From: Pseudomonadota bacterium
Lineage (GTDB): Bacteria > Pseudomonadota > Gammaproteobacteria > Steroidobacterales > Steroidobacteraceae
Length of the DNA stretch: 64,000 nt
Direction: 5' to 3'
NCBI GenBank assembly: GCA_016703895.1
Contig: JADJBE010000001.1
Location: 435,501 to 499,500 of the forward strand
Notes under the pieces: model-generated
What the model was told of the DNA's origin: nothing
The model's database searches: none
What the model saw: the letters and a program-made list of their open reading frames with translations, nothing else
Position numbers and translations under genes: made by a program
In this document: piece after piece, positions 17,461 through 26,124 of the stretch
Position numbering within the stretch: the first letter of the stretch is position 1
How the letters are laid out: each line of letters begins with the position of its first letter

Positions 17461-18870
17461 TCACGCCTGAGTCTGCTTGGCGGCAGCAGCGCCCGCCAGC
17501 CTGCCAAACGTCGTGGCCGTCAGCAGGCCGTTGCCAGCCATGTAACCCCAGCTCGACGGTCCCGAGATGCCGCGCGCTGCGCCGCCGCCGGCGTACAGGT
17601 TGGGCAAAGCGGTGCCATCGTCTCGTAGCACCCGTCCCACGGCATCGACCGCCAAACCGCCCTGCGTATGAAACAGCGCACCCGTGACCTTGACGGCACA
17701 GTAGGGCGCTGTTAGCACGGGTTTAGCCGTGAAATCCCGTCCGAACGGACACGCGCGCTCGCCACGTACCATCGCCTCGACTTCGCGCAGTGTCTGCGTC
17801 AAGGCTGCCAGCGGCATTTGCGTGGCCGCTGCCAACTCGGCCACGGTCGCGGCGCTAACGATCGCGCGCGCCTCGATCGCGTCGCGATAGTCATCGAATT
17901 CGGTCATCAACTGGTGCAGTCGCTGATCGTAGATATCCCAGGCGACGTGGCCGGGTTGCGCGACTACTTCGACTGCCTGCTCCGAATACCCCTTCGATTC
18001 ATTGGAAAAACGCTGCCCCGCTTGGTTCACCTGGAAACCGCCCTCCATGATGAGCGGCCATAAAATCGGAATGCCGCGTCCGGCAGCGAGCCCGCCATGA
18101 CCTTGATAGGAATGGATGTCGCGCACTGCTGCGCCGAGCGCCAGGCCCCAGCGGATGGCATCGCCCTTGTTGCCCGGATGACCGAAAAACGTAGCACCAA
18201 CGATCTCTGGAATGTACTGCGCCACCATCTCTGCATTGCCCGCGAAGCCGCAGCACGCCAGCACCACCGCCTTGCACGCCAGATCCTCATCCGTACCATC
18301 GGGGCGCCGCAACCGTACACCCCGAATCACGGCATCCGCATCAGCGAACAAATGGGTAACGAGCGCTTCAGTTAGCACGTCGATCCCGCGCCGCTCCACC
18401 GCGGCGGTGAGCGAGCCCATCAGCTCGGCTCCGGTGCGATTCGGCGAACCGTGCATGCGTTTGACGGAATGGCCTGGGTAGAGAAAGCTGTCGACCAGCG
18501 TCAACGGTACGCGGTGCGTATCGACTAACCACTCGACCGTACTGGCCGACTCACTAGCCAGCGCGACTGCAATGTCAGGGTCGGTCGCGCCGCGGGCTTT
18601 GCCCATGATATCGCGCGCAAACAATTCCGGCGTGTCTGCTATGCCCCGCTCGCGCTGCATCCGTGTGCCCGCCGCCGGGATCAAACCGGTCGACATCGCC
18701 GTGGTGCCCAGCGCTGATGCGTCGCGCTCCAGTACTAACACCTCGGCACCGGCCTCGCTGGCCGCCAACGCCGCTGTCAAGCCGCAGCCACCACCACCCA
18801 CCACCAGCACAGCAACCGCAGCGCTGAAGTGTGCTAGATCGGGTGGGAGTATGCCGGTATCGGTGGTCAT
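17461..18870 (-). CDS. FAD-dependent oxidoreductase, FAD_binding_2 family (paralogue of 12929-14353)
   Basis: A 469-residue flavoprotein. The dinucleotide-binding motif is VLVVGGGGCGLTAALAASEAG, and LGTTAMSTGLIPAAGTRMQRE matches the corresponding stretch of the other flavoprotein in this unit. The C-terminal flavin motif is NLYAGGGAARGISG. The central domain (GHGGLAAGRGIPIL, GFQVNQAGQRFSNES) resembles 3-ketosteroid-delta-1-dehydrogenase and fumarate-reductase-like enzymes. It starts 24 bases after azlD and is followed by the FGE-like gene. Probably cytoplasmic. Substrate unknown; a ketone with an adjacent CH-CH bond is the family expectation. Confidence 0.87.
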   Translation of the reverse strand: MTTDTGILPPDLAHFSAAVAVLVVGGGGCGLTAALAASEAGAEVLVLERDASALGTTAMSTGLIPAAGTRMQRERGIADTPELFARDIMGKARGATDPDIAVALASESASTVEWLVDTHRVPLTLVDSFLYPGHSVKRMHGSPNRTGAELMGSLTAAVERRGIDVLTEALVTHLFADADAVIRGVRLRRPDGTDEDLACKAVVLACCGFAGNAEMVAQYIPEIVGATFFGHPGNKGDAIRWGLALGAAVRDIHSYQGHGGLAAGRGIPILWPLIMEGGFQVNQAGQRFSNESKGYSEQAVEVVAQPGHVAWDIYDQRLHQLMTEFDDYRDAIEARAIVSAATVAELAAATQMPLAALTQTLREVEAMVRGERACPFGRDFTAKPVLTAPYCAVKVTGALFHTQGGLAVDAVGRVLRDDGTALPNLYAGGGAARGISGPSSWGYMAGNGLLTATTFGRLAGAAAAKQTQA

Positions 18871-18894
18871 CGCGTGCAGATCCTCTGCCGAGCC

Positions 18895-19233
18895 TCAAAT
18901 CACAAACAAGCGCCAGAGCGTGAACACCGCCATGCCTACGGCAATGCAGCCGACGATACTGTGTTTCCACAACAGGAACAGGCCAGCGGCAACCGCGGCC
19001 GGCAGGCGGGGATTCTCCCAATGGAGCGCCAGGACGTCCTGTCGGAACACCAACTCCGGCACCACCAGGGCTGCCAGCGCGCAGACCGGTGCGTACCGAA
19101 GGGCGGCGTCCACGCGCGGCGCGAACCGCCACCGCTCGCCGATCACGAGCAAGGTTGAACGCGTGATGAAGGTCGACGCCATCACACCGACGACAATGAG
19201 CAGCATCTGCAGGATGGTGTAGCGCTCGCTCAC
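18895..19233 (-). CDS. azlD: AzlD-family branched-chain amino acid export subunit
   Basis: A 112-residue membrane protein with three to four hydrophobic segments, matching AzlD in length and pattern (ASTFITRSTLLVIGERW, LRYAPVCALAALVVPELVF). The start is a GTG at 19233 that overlaps the azlC stop by four bases (GTGA), so translation is coupled. With AzlC it should form an inner-membrane exporter for branched-chain amino acids or analogues. The annotation rests on family recognition; a longer frame upstream of the GTG reads out of frame through azlC and is not real. Confidence 0.88.
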   Translation of the reverse strand: MSERYTILQMLLIVVGVMASTFITRSTLLVIGERWRFAPRVDAALRYAPVCALAALVVPELVFRQDVLALHWENPRLPAAVAAGLFLLWKHSIVGCIAVGMAVFTLWRLFVI

Positions 19234-19964
19234 GAGGTGAGCTCCGTGGCGACCGCGCGTTTGCGCAGGTGACCGTCCAGCAGGGTCGCCACGACGATGC
19301 CGGCGATGACACCGACCACCATACCAAGACGTAGCGGCCAACCATGACCCAACACGGCCACCAGAGACGCCACGACGACGCCAGCCAACGCTGGACGCTG
19401 GCGACACATCGGCACGACCAGCGCCAGTAGCGCGAGCACGCCGGCGAATTCCAGACCCCAGTGCGTGGGGATATACGCGGCGGCGGCGATGCCAATGATC
19501 GACGCGACGTTCCACACGACCCAATTGGCGACGCTCATGCCAAAGAAATAAGCATCACGATGCACGAATGCCCCTTCGGTGGCGACGCGGTTGAGAAAGG
19601 TCACCATGACGAAATCGCCCGTTAGGTAGCCAAGCCACAAGCGACGCTGACGTCGGTAATCCGTGAACCACCCGCGCAACGCCGCGCTGTAGATCACGAA
19701 ACGCAGGTTGGTGATCAAGGCCGTGATGGCGATCAACCAGACCGGCGAGGCATCCGCCAGCAACGGCAACACGGCGAGCTGCGCTGAGCCCGCATAGGCC
19801 GTGAGGCTCATGGCTAGCGCCCAGTGCACGGCAAGCCCACTCTTGACCATCGCAACGCCCGTGACCACGCCCCAGGCGGCGGCACCCGGCATCGCAGGCA
19901 ATATGTCTTTGGCACCCCGCGCAAACTCCTGTCGGCGCAAGGCGGTCACGTCTGAAAGCGGCAT
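19230..19964 (-). CDS. azlC: AzlC-family branched-chain amino acid permease
   Basis: A 244-residue membrane protein from the ATG at 19964 (MPLSDVTALRRQEFARGAKD). The family features are the N-terminal FARGAKDILPAMPGAAAWG, then LTAYAGSAQLAVLPLL and ITNLRFVIYSAALRGW, with about seven to eight hydrophobic segments. An upstream ATG at 20054 would overlap the divergent gene and lacks support. azlD follows with a four-base overlap. In Bacillus AzlCD exports azaleucine and in E. coli YgaZH exports valine; a link with the ilvBN genes 4-6 kb away is possible but not shown. Confidence 0.9.
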   Translation of the reverse strand: MPLSDVTALRRQEFARGAKDILPAMPGAAAWGVVTGVAMVKSGLAVHWALAMSLTAYAGSAQLAVLPLLADASPVWLIAITALITNLRFVIYSAALRGWFTDYRRQRRLWLGYLTGDFVMVTFLNRVATEGAFVHRDAYFFGMSVANWVVWNVASIIGIAAAAYIPTHWGLEFAGVLALLALVVPMCRQRPALAGVVVASLVAVLGHGWPLRLGMVVGVIAGIVVATLLDGHLRKRAVATELTS

Positions 19965-20025
19965 TGGCTCACGGTAGCGAACCGCCAGAGTTTCCGAAAG
20001 CCCCTTTGGGTTAGGATCGCGGCAC

Positions 20026-21138
20026 ATGCATGCAGATATCGACTGCGCGGTCATAGGCGCGGGTGTCGTCGGGCTCGCTGTGGCACGCGCCTGCGCTCAA
20101 CTTGGCCTCAGCACGGTCGTGATCGAGCGGCATGGTCGCGTGGGTGAGGAGACCTCCTCCCGCAACTCCGAGGTGGTGCACTCGGGCATCTACTACCCGG
20201 CCGATTCGCTCAAGGCAAAGTTCTGCGTCGCGGGGCGGGACGCGTTGTATGACTACTGCGCGGCGCGCGCCATTGCCACCAAGCGCTGCGGCAAGTTGAT
20301 CGTCGCCACGAGCGCTGCCGAGGAACACGCGCTGCACAAGCTGCAACAGCGGGCCGTGCAGAACAGCGTTGGTCCGACTCACTGGCTGAACGCACTGCAG
20401 GCGCAGGCAATGGAACCGGCGGTAGTTTGCACGGCCGCTTTGTGGATACCCATTACCGGCATTGTCGACAGCCACGACTTGATGACGCATTTCGTGGCCG
20501 ATCTCGAAGCCAGCGGTGGCTTGTTAGCACTGCATACGCGGGTGACGCGCATTGTGCCGGAATCAAACGCACTGGCGATCTTTACGGCAGACGGGGCCGA
20601 CCCACTGCGCAGCCGCACAGTCATCAATGCGGCGGGCTTGTCCGGCACGTCGGTCGCGCGTCTGGTGGAGGGTATTGAGCCGACGCGAGTACCTGCGACG
20701 CACTATGCACGCGGCTGCTACTTCGACTACGTCGGCAAAGCACCATTCACGCATCTGGTCTACCCGATGCCGGTCGATGGCGGACTGGGCGTCCACGCGA
20801 CGCTTGATCTCAGTGGCCGCGTACGCTTTGGTCCCGACGTCGAGTGGATTGACACGCTCGGCTATGACGTTGAACCCACGCGCGGCGACTCATTTTACGC
20901 CGCGATTCGGCGCTACTGGCCCGGGCTGGCGGATCACACCCTGCGGCCAGCCTACGCCGGTATTCGCCCAAAGCTGTCGCTAGCCGGGGAGCCAGCCGCC
21001 GACTTTCTGATCCAGGATACCGCCTCACACGGTGTCGCGGGGCTGATCAACTTGTTAGGCATCGAGAGCCCAGGGCTCACTTCGTCGATGGCGATCGGTG
21101 ACTATGTTGCCGCCGGAATCGCGGCGCGTCTCCGTTGA
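20026..21138 (+). CDS. FAD-dependent L-2-hydroxyglutarate dehydrogenase-like oxidoreductase
   Basis: A 370-residue DAO-family flavoprotein similar to LhgO (YgaF) and L-2-hydroxyglutarate dehydrogenases. The N-terminus has CAVIGAGVVGLAVARACAQ and the acidic VVIERHGRVGEETSSRNSEV; HSGIYYPADSLKA is characteristic of this group. The C-terminus ends in the flavin motif GLINLLGIESPGLTSSMAIG. An AGGA lies 11 bases before the ATG. It is divergent from azlC and convergent with the SLC13 transporter 13 bases downstream, whose dicarboxylate substrates would fit, though functional linkage is inference. Confidence 0.88.
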   Translation: MHADIDCAVIGAGVVGLAVARACAQLGLSTVVIERHGRVGEETSSRNSEVVHSGIYYPADSLKAKFCVAGRDALYDYCAARAIATKRCGKLIVATSAAEEHALHKLQQRAVQNSVGPTHWLNALQAQAMEPAVVCTAALWIPITGIVDSHDLMTHFVADLEASGGLLALHTRVTRIVPESNALAIFTADGADPLRSRTVINAAGLSGTSVARLVEGIEPTRVPATHYARGCYFDYVGKAPFTHLVYPMPVDGGLGVHATLDLSGRVRFGPDVEWIDTLGYDVEPTRGDSFYAAIRRYWPGLADHTLRPAYAGIRPKLSLAGEPAADFLIQDTASHGVAGLINLLGIESPGLTSSMAIGDYVAAGIAARLR

Positions 21139-21150
21139 GACTCGAGCGGT

Positions 21151-22608
21151 CTAAAACACGAGTGGCATGATCAGATACGCGCCGAGTGTGATGACCACGA
21201 GCGCGATCAGGTCCATGCGAATGCCAGCGCGCACAAACTCCCCGATCGGCACACGGCCGCTGGCATAGACGGCCGTGTTCGCCGGCGTGCCGATGGGCAA
21301 TGCATAACCGCAAGCCGCAGCAAGGGCCGCTGGCAGCAATAGCAACGCGGGGGCAACACCCGCGGCTGCCGCCACAGCGATCAACGCCGGCGCCACGGTT
21401 GCCGCTGCACTCGCGTTGGTCGCCACTTCCGTCCACGCGATCATGATCGCGACGATCGCCAGCACCAGGAATGGATAGGGTAAGCCGACCAAAGCCTGCA
21501 AGCCACTGACGATGTAGCTCGCCAAGCCACTGCTCTCCATAGCACCGGAGAGTGCAAGACTGGCGCCCAGCAACAGCAGTACCTCCCATGGCGCGTGCCG
21601 CAAATCCGTTGCGCCCAGAATTGCACCGCGCTCAGTGCCGCCGGTAGGAATGATGAACAGCGCCACTGCCGCGACAATCGCAAGCCCGGCGTCAGTCAGA
21701 CTCGCAAGCGGCGGCCAGGCACGCCAGATCGGCCCCAAGGTCCACGCGCCGGCCAGCAACACAAAGACTGTCGCAACGCGCTGCTCGGCCGCAGTCATCG
21801 CGCCAGCCGGACGCATCTCGCTCAACATCGCCTCACGCAAGCGCGGGTCGGCACCCAACTCGAAGCGGAACACGCCGCGCGTCAGTAACAACCAACCAGC
21901 CGGCACCAGCACCAGCGCCATTGGGATGCCAAAGCTGATCCATGCGGCAAACGTCACCGGCGTCGCGGTACGTTGCGCGATGATGCCGGCCACTAGAACG
22001 TTACTTGGCGTGCCCACCAAGGTTGCCATTCCGCCGATCGTAGCCGCGTACCCAACACCAAGGATGAGTGCGTAGGTGAAATGTCGGACATCGCGCGGGT
22101 CGGCCTCGGGCCGATCCGCGCAGGCTGCAAGCCCCAAGGCCACCGGCAGCATCATCAGGGCGGTGGCGAGATTCGACACCCACATGCTGATGAAGGCCGA
22201 CGCGACCATGATGCCCAACACGATGCGCCGCGGCTCGCCGCCGGCCGCAGCCAGCACGTGATAAGCGATCCGCCGATGTAAAGCCGATCGCTCCACCCCC
22301 AATGCCACCAGGCTCGCGCCGAGCAACAGAAACAGCATCGGGCTTGCATACTCGCGAGTCACCGGATCGAGCTTGCCAAGGTCCAACAAGGGCAGCAGGA
22401 CGATCGGCAGTAGTGACGTCGCGCCGAGTGGCAACGCCTCGGTCGCCCACCAGATCACCATCAATGCAGTGAGCGCACCGCAACGCCAGGCAGAGATCGA
22501 CACGCCATCGGGCGGACCGATCAGTAGCATCAAGACGAATATGGCCGCGCCAGCCACCAGCCCCAGCGACTGGACGCGAGTGCGGGGCGCCGGTCTTGCG
22601 ATGCTCAA
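21151..22608 (-). CDS. SLC13/DASS-family sodium:dicarboxylate symporter
   Basis: A 485-residue inner-membrane carrier with 11-12 hydrophobic segments. The family pattern is visible in WWATEALPLGATSLLPIVLL, the FISMWVSNLATALMMLPVAL hairpin carrying the SNT-like motif, and a second TEVATNASAAATVAPAL repeat near the C-terminus. The start is a TTG at 22608 that overlaps the stop of the alcohol dehydrogenase (TTGA), giving coupled translation. Expected substrates are succinate, malate, citrate or similar anions with Na+. It completes a glyoxalase/alcohol dehydrogenase/carrier operon. Confidence 0.9.
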   Translation of the reverse strand: MSIARPAPRTRVQSLGLVAGAAIFVLMLLIGPPDGVSISAWRCGALTALMVIWWATEALPLGATSLLPIVLLPLLDLGKLDPVTREYASPMLFLLLGASLVALGVERSALHRRIAYHVLAAAGGEPRRIVLGIMVASAFISMWVSNLATALMMLPVALGLAACADRPEADPRDVRHFTYALILGVGYAATIGGMATLVGTPSNVLVAGIIAQRTATPVTFAAWISFGIPMALVLVPAGWLLLTRGVFRFELGADPRLREAMLSEMRPAGAMTAAEQRVATVFVLLAGAWTLGPIWRAWPPLASLTDAGLAIVAAVALFIIPTGGTERGAILGATDLRHAPWEVLLLLGASLALSGAMESSGLASYIVSGLQALVGLPYPFLVLAIVAIMIAWTEVATNASAAATVAPALIAVAAAAGVAPALLLLPAALAAACGYALPIGTPANTAVYASGRVPIGEFVRAGIRMDLIALVVITLGAYLIMPLVF

Positions 22609-23714
22609 TGCATCAAGCCATCTGCAAGACGGGCTTGATCACCCTGCGCGTGATGTGCGTCATCGAGAGCGTGAGCGATATCAGTAAACGCGTAATTAGT
22701 TGTGAGTCTATCGAGCGGCAACTGCCCGGCCAGATAGAAGTCCGCAAGCTGTGGAATAAACAGGTCCGGCACACTGTCGCCCTCGAGTACGCTTAGCAAC
22801 GACTTGCCGCCTACCAACAGCGGCAACAGTGTCTGCGCGTAGGGCTCGCCCATCTTGGGAACGGTGGCGATCGCACAAACGCCCTTGCGGCGCAGACACT
22901 CGATCGCGGCGCTGATGGACTCGACCTGCCCGGCCGCCTCGAAGGCGTACATCGCGCCGCCACCGGTCAACGCACGAATTCGCCCGACGACGTCGTCCGC
23001 GCGGGCATCGATGGCAGCCGTCGCACCCAGCGATCGCGCCAGCTCGAGCCGCTCGAGATTCACGTCCACCGCAATGATGACATTCGCACCGACGATGCGC
23101 GCCGCCATGACTGCCGCCAGACCTACGCTACCAGCACCGAAGATCACAATACTGGCACCGGCACGTACGCGCAGATTATTGATGACCGCTCCCGCGCCCG
23201 TTTGAATCCCGCAGCCCAACGGCGCCGCCGCCTCGAACGGCATGGCAGCGGGAATCTTGACCACGCTGCGCTCGGTTGCAAGTGAGTAGGTTGCGAAAGA
23301 TGACTGCTGAAAAAAGGATCCGGTGATGGCCTCGCTGCCCTGTCGCAAGGTCTTGCTGCCGTCGTCGCGTGAGCCACCAAACTGCAGGTGATGGCCGTGC
23401 TCGCAGTAAGCGGGCGACCCCTGCAGACAGAGTGCACAACCACCGCAGGAGCCGAAGGTCATCACAACACGGTCGCCCGCTCGCACCTTGCTGACCCCGC
23501 TGCCGACACGCTCAACAATACCTGCACCCTCATGGCCGAGAACGGCGGGCAACGGATACATCAACGGCGCGAACAGGTCCGTATGACAAATGCCGCTGGC
23601 GACCACTCGTACCACGACTTCGTGAGCACGTGGGTCGTCGAGCTCGAGCGTCTCGAGGACAGGTGGCCGCGCCGCGGACCGAGTCACGGCAGCAGAAATC
23701 TGCACGCCTACCAA
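22605..23714 (-). CDS. Zinc-dependent alcohol dehydrogenase, aryl-alcohol type
   Basis: Medium-chain dehydrogenase of about 369 residues. Catalytic zinc ligands: Cys in ASGICHTD and His-Glu in GHEGAGIVE; the structural zinc site CGGCALCLQGSPAYCE has all four Cys. The Rossmann motif is GAGSVGLAAVMAA, with an acidic residue at the end of the next strand (AVDVN) suggesting NAD. The arrangement resembles benzyl/aryl-alcohol dehydrogenases (XylB/AreB). The start is a TTG at 23714 overlapping gloA by seven bases; a GTG at 23705 is an alternative. A second enzyme of this type lies at 28467-29597. Confidence 0.9.
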   Translation of the reverse strand: MVGVQISAAVTRSAARPPVLETLELDDPRAHEVVVRVVASGICHTDLFAPLMYPLPAVLGHEGAGIVERVGSGVSKVRAGDRVVMTFGSCGGCALCLQGSPAYCEHGHHLQFGGSRDDGSKTLRQGSEAITGSFFQQSSFATYSLATERSVVKIPAAMPFEAAAPLGCGIQTGAGAVINNLRVRAGASIVIFGAGSVGLAAVMAARIVGANVIIAVDVNLERLELARSLGATAAIDARADDVVGRIRALTGGGAMYAFEAAGQVESISAAIECLRRKGVCAIATVPKMGEPYAQTLLPLLVGGKSLLSVLEGDSVPDLFIPQLADFYLAGQLPLDRLTTNYAFTDIAHALDDAHHAQGDQARLADGLMH

Positions 23715-24127
23715 CTACCTGTATTGGCCATCGACGCCCATGGCTCAGCAGGAGTCAGCGCTGAACCAGCCTGCAGCAGTTCGACCGAGATACCGTCGGG
23801 CGAGCGCACAAAGGCCATACGCCCGTCGCGCGGCGGCCGATTGATGACGACGCCGTGCTGCTGCAGGCGTTCACACGCTGCGTAGATGTTATCGACCGCG
23901 TAGGCCAAGTGGCCAAAATTGCGGCCGCCGGTATAGCTCTCGGGGTCCCAGTTGTGAGTCAGCTCGACCTGCGCTTCGTGGTCACCGGGCGCGGCCAGAA
24001 AGATCAGTGTGAAACGACCCGGTGGAAAGTCCCTGCGTGACAGCAAGTCGAGGCCGAGCGCGTCGCGATAAAAACGCAATGACGCCTCGACATCGGTGAC
24101 ACGCACCATGGTATGCAGATACTTCAC
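23708..24127 (-). CDS. gloA: Lactoylglutathione lyase (glyoxalase I)
   Basis: A 139-residue VOC-fold enzyme closely following E. coli GloA. Metal ligands are His5, Glu55, His73 and Glu116, in MKYLHTMVRV, AQVELTHNWD, NFGHLAYAV and ISVELLQ. It converts the glutathione hemithioacetal of methylglyoxal to lactoylglutathione in the cytosol. It lies ten bases after ilvB on the same strand and overlaps the following alcohol dehydrogenase. Activity depends on glutathione, relevant to the damaged-looking gshA at 43.7-45.2 kb. Confidence 0.93.
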   Translation of the reverse strand: MKYLHTMVRVTDVEASLRFYRDALGLDLLSRRDFPPGRFTLIFLAAPGDHEAQVELTHNWDPESYTGGRNFGHLAYAVDNIYAACERLQQHGVVINRPPRDGRMAFVRSPDGISVELLQAGSALTPAEPWASMANTGSW

Positions 24128-24136
24128 GCGAGCACG

Positions 24137-26026
24137 TCAGAACATGCCGGACGCGTCGGGTGGACGGTCGTCCTGCGGCGATGGGTGGGCGGCTGACTTG
24201 CGTGCCACGATGTGGTCGCCGGTAATCATGGCCGCATAGCTCTGGCCAGGCCCCACCATCGGGTAGACGCCCGCGTCGGGATCGATCAGCACTTCGAGGA
24301 AGGCCGGTCCCGGGAAATTAATGAACTCCTCAACAACGCGCGGCACATCGTCCTTGCGATCGAGGCGGACGGCGAACTGAAAGCCGTCGGCCTCCGCTGC
24401 CTTGACGAAGTCCTTCTTATACAAAGATTTATCCGAGGCCGACAAACGTCCCTTGAAGAACAGCTTCTGCCACTGCTTGACCATGCCATCGCCAAAGTTG
24501 TTGAGCACGACAACCTTGATCGGCAAGTCGTAAGTCGTCACCGTCTCGAGTTCACCGATGTTCATCCGCACACTCGCATCACCATCGATATCGATCACCA
24601 GTTTGCCCGGATTGGCGAACTGCGCGCCGATCGCGGCAGGTAACCCAAATCCCATCGTGCCCATGCTGCCGGACGTGAGCCACAGGCGCGGCGCGCGAAA
24701 GTCGAAATACTGCGCCGCAAACATCTGGTGCTGGCCGACGCCAGTGGTGATGATCGCCTCACCCCGAGTATGCCGGTTGAGGTCCTCGATCACGTAGTAG
24801 GGTTGGATCAGCTCGCTGTCGCGGTCATAGTTCATGGCGTGCGTGCGCCGGAGGCCGTCGAGCGCTTCGAGCCAGCCGGTCAGATTGCGTTTGAACTCAT
24901 GCCGCTGACCGAATGCCGTCAGCGCCTGCAAACCCTCCGCCAGCATACCAATGTGCTGCCAATGGACGTGTTTGACCTTGTTGATCTCAGCGGGATCGAC
25001 ATCCAGTTGCGCAATGCGCCGCGCGCCGCGGGCAAAGTTTTCCGGATCGCCGGCGACCCGATCATCGAACCGGGCGCCGACGGTGATCAGGAAGTCGCAA
25101 TCGTCGACCGCGTAGTTAGCAAACGCTGCGCCGTGCATGCCGAGCATGCGCATCGATAGCGGATGGGTTGTGTCGACAGCGCCAATTCCCATCAGCGTCG
25201 TGACCACCGGAATATCAAAGGCTGTCGCAAACTCACGCAGCGCGTCGGACGCACCTGCGTTGATCGCGCCACCGCCCACATACAGCAATGGACGCTGCGA
25301 CCCACCTAACATTTCAAAAAACTGCGCTGCTTCGTGATCGTCGATGGTGTTCGTCGCAATCACGTCGAGCCGCTTGCGATAGCCGGGCAGCGGCAGCACG
25401 CCCTCGCCGGCGAACTCGCCCTGCCAGTTCTGTACATCCTTCGGCAGATCGATGACGACGGGCCCAGGGCGGCCGGTGCGCGCAATCTCGAACGCCGAGC
25501 GCACCGTGGCCTCCAGCTTGGTCGCATCGGTCACCAGAAAGATATGTTTGGCGATCGAGCCCATCAGCGCCGAGACCGGCGCTTCCTGAAAGGCGTCACT
25601 GCCAATCGCCGCCGTTGGCACTTGCCCGCAGATGACCACGATTGGCACCGAATCGGCCATACAGTCGCGCACCGGTGTCACGGTGTTGGTAGCACCTGGC
25701 CCCGAGGTGACCAGACAAACGCCCACGCGGCCGCTGGCGCGCGCGTAGCCGGCGGCCATAAAGCCAGCGCCCTGCTCGTTAGCCGGCACGACCAGCGGCA
25801 TCGGTGGCCGACCCATGCGCGTCTGCTCCTCGTTGTAACGGAACACCGCGTCGTAGGTCGGCAGGATCGCGCCACCGCTGTAGCCGAAGATCGTGCCGAC
25901 GCCCTCGTCCGCCAGAACCTGGACGACGATCTCCGCACCGGACATTTGCTTGCCGGCGAGCGGATGGGGACTGCTCCTGGCAGTCTTGTTGGCAGGCTTT
26001 TTCGTGCCTTGGGCAGGTTTGGTCAT
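24137..26026 (-). CDS. ilvB: Acetolactate synthase, large (catalytic) subunit
   Basis: Thiamine-diphosphate enzyme of 629 residues that makes 2-acetolactate or acetohydroxybutyrate for valine, leucine and isoleucine. The catalytic Glu is in VPANEQGAGFMAAGYARASG, the FAD/middle domain follows, and the ThDP-binding motif is DIDGDASVRMNIGELE ending in LNN. The first ~27 residues are a Lys/Pro/Ser-rich extension (KPAQGTKKPANKTARSS) before the conserved start. gloA follows ten bases downstream. The regulatory subunit gene ilvN is not downstream, as is usual, but divergent, starting 98 bases upstream. Confidence 0.93.
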   Translation of the reverse strand: MTKPAQGTKKPANKTARSSPHPLAGKQMSGAEIVVQVLADEGVGTIFGYSGGAILPTYDAVFRYNEEQTRMGRPPMPLVVPANEQGAGFMAAGYARASGRVGVCLVTSGPGATNTVTPVRDCMADSVPIVVICGQVPTAAIGSDAFQEAPVSALMGSIAKHIFLVTDATKLEATVRSAFEIARTGRPGPVVIDLPKDVQNWQGEFAGEGVLPLPGYRKRLDVIATNTIDDHEAAQFFEMLGGSQRPLLYVGGGAINAGASDALREFATAFDIPVVTTLMGIGAVDTTHPLSMRMLGMHGAAFANYAVDDCDFLITVGARFDDRVAGDPENFARGARRIAQLDVDPAEINKVKHVHWQHIGMLAEGLQALTAFGQRHEFKRNLTGWLEALDGLRRTHAMNYDRDSELIQPYYVIEDLNRHTRGEAIITTGVGQHQMFAAQYFDFRAPRLWLTSGSMGTMGFGLPAAIGAQFANPGKLVIDIDGDASVRMNIGELETVTTYDLPIKVVVLNNFGDGMVKQWQKLFFKGRLSASDKSLYKKDFVKAAEADGFQFAVRLDRKDDVPRVVEEFINFPGPAFLEVLIDPDAGVYPMVGPGQSYAAMITGDHIVARKSAAHPSPQDDRPPDASGMF

Positions 26027-26067
26027 GACAACGGAAGACTAGCAGCACTGTCGTCCGACACAAACTG

Positions 26068-26094
26068 TTGAGTTATTCTGCTTGAGCTATTCTG
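26068..26094. repeat. Tandem 13-bp direct repeat in the ilvB-ilvN divergent promoter region
   Basis: TTGAGTTATTCTG (26068-26080) is followed one base later by TTGAGCTATTCTG (26082-26094), a single mismatch, giving a 14-base period. It lies in the 98-base gap between divergent ilvB and ilvN, the only place where both promoters can be. It could be a binding site for a regulator of branched-chain synthesis or contain promoter elements; which regulator is unknown. Confidence 0.6.
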
Positions 26095-26124
26095 GCAAGC
26101 CGACCCGCAGTATCGACCCCAACC

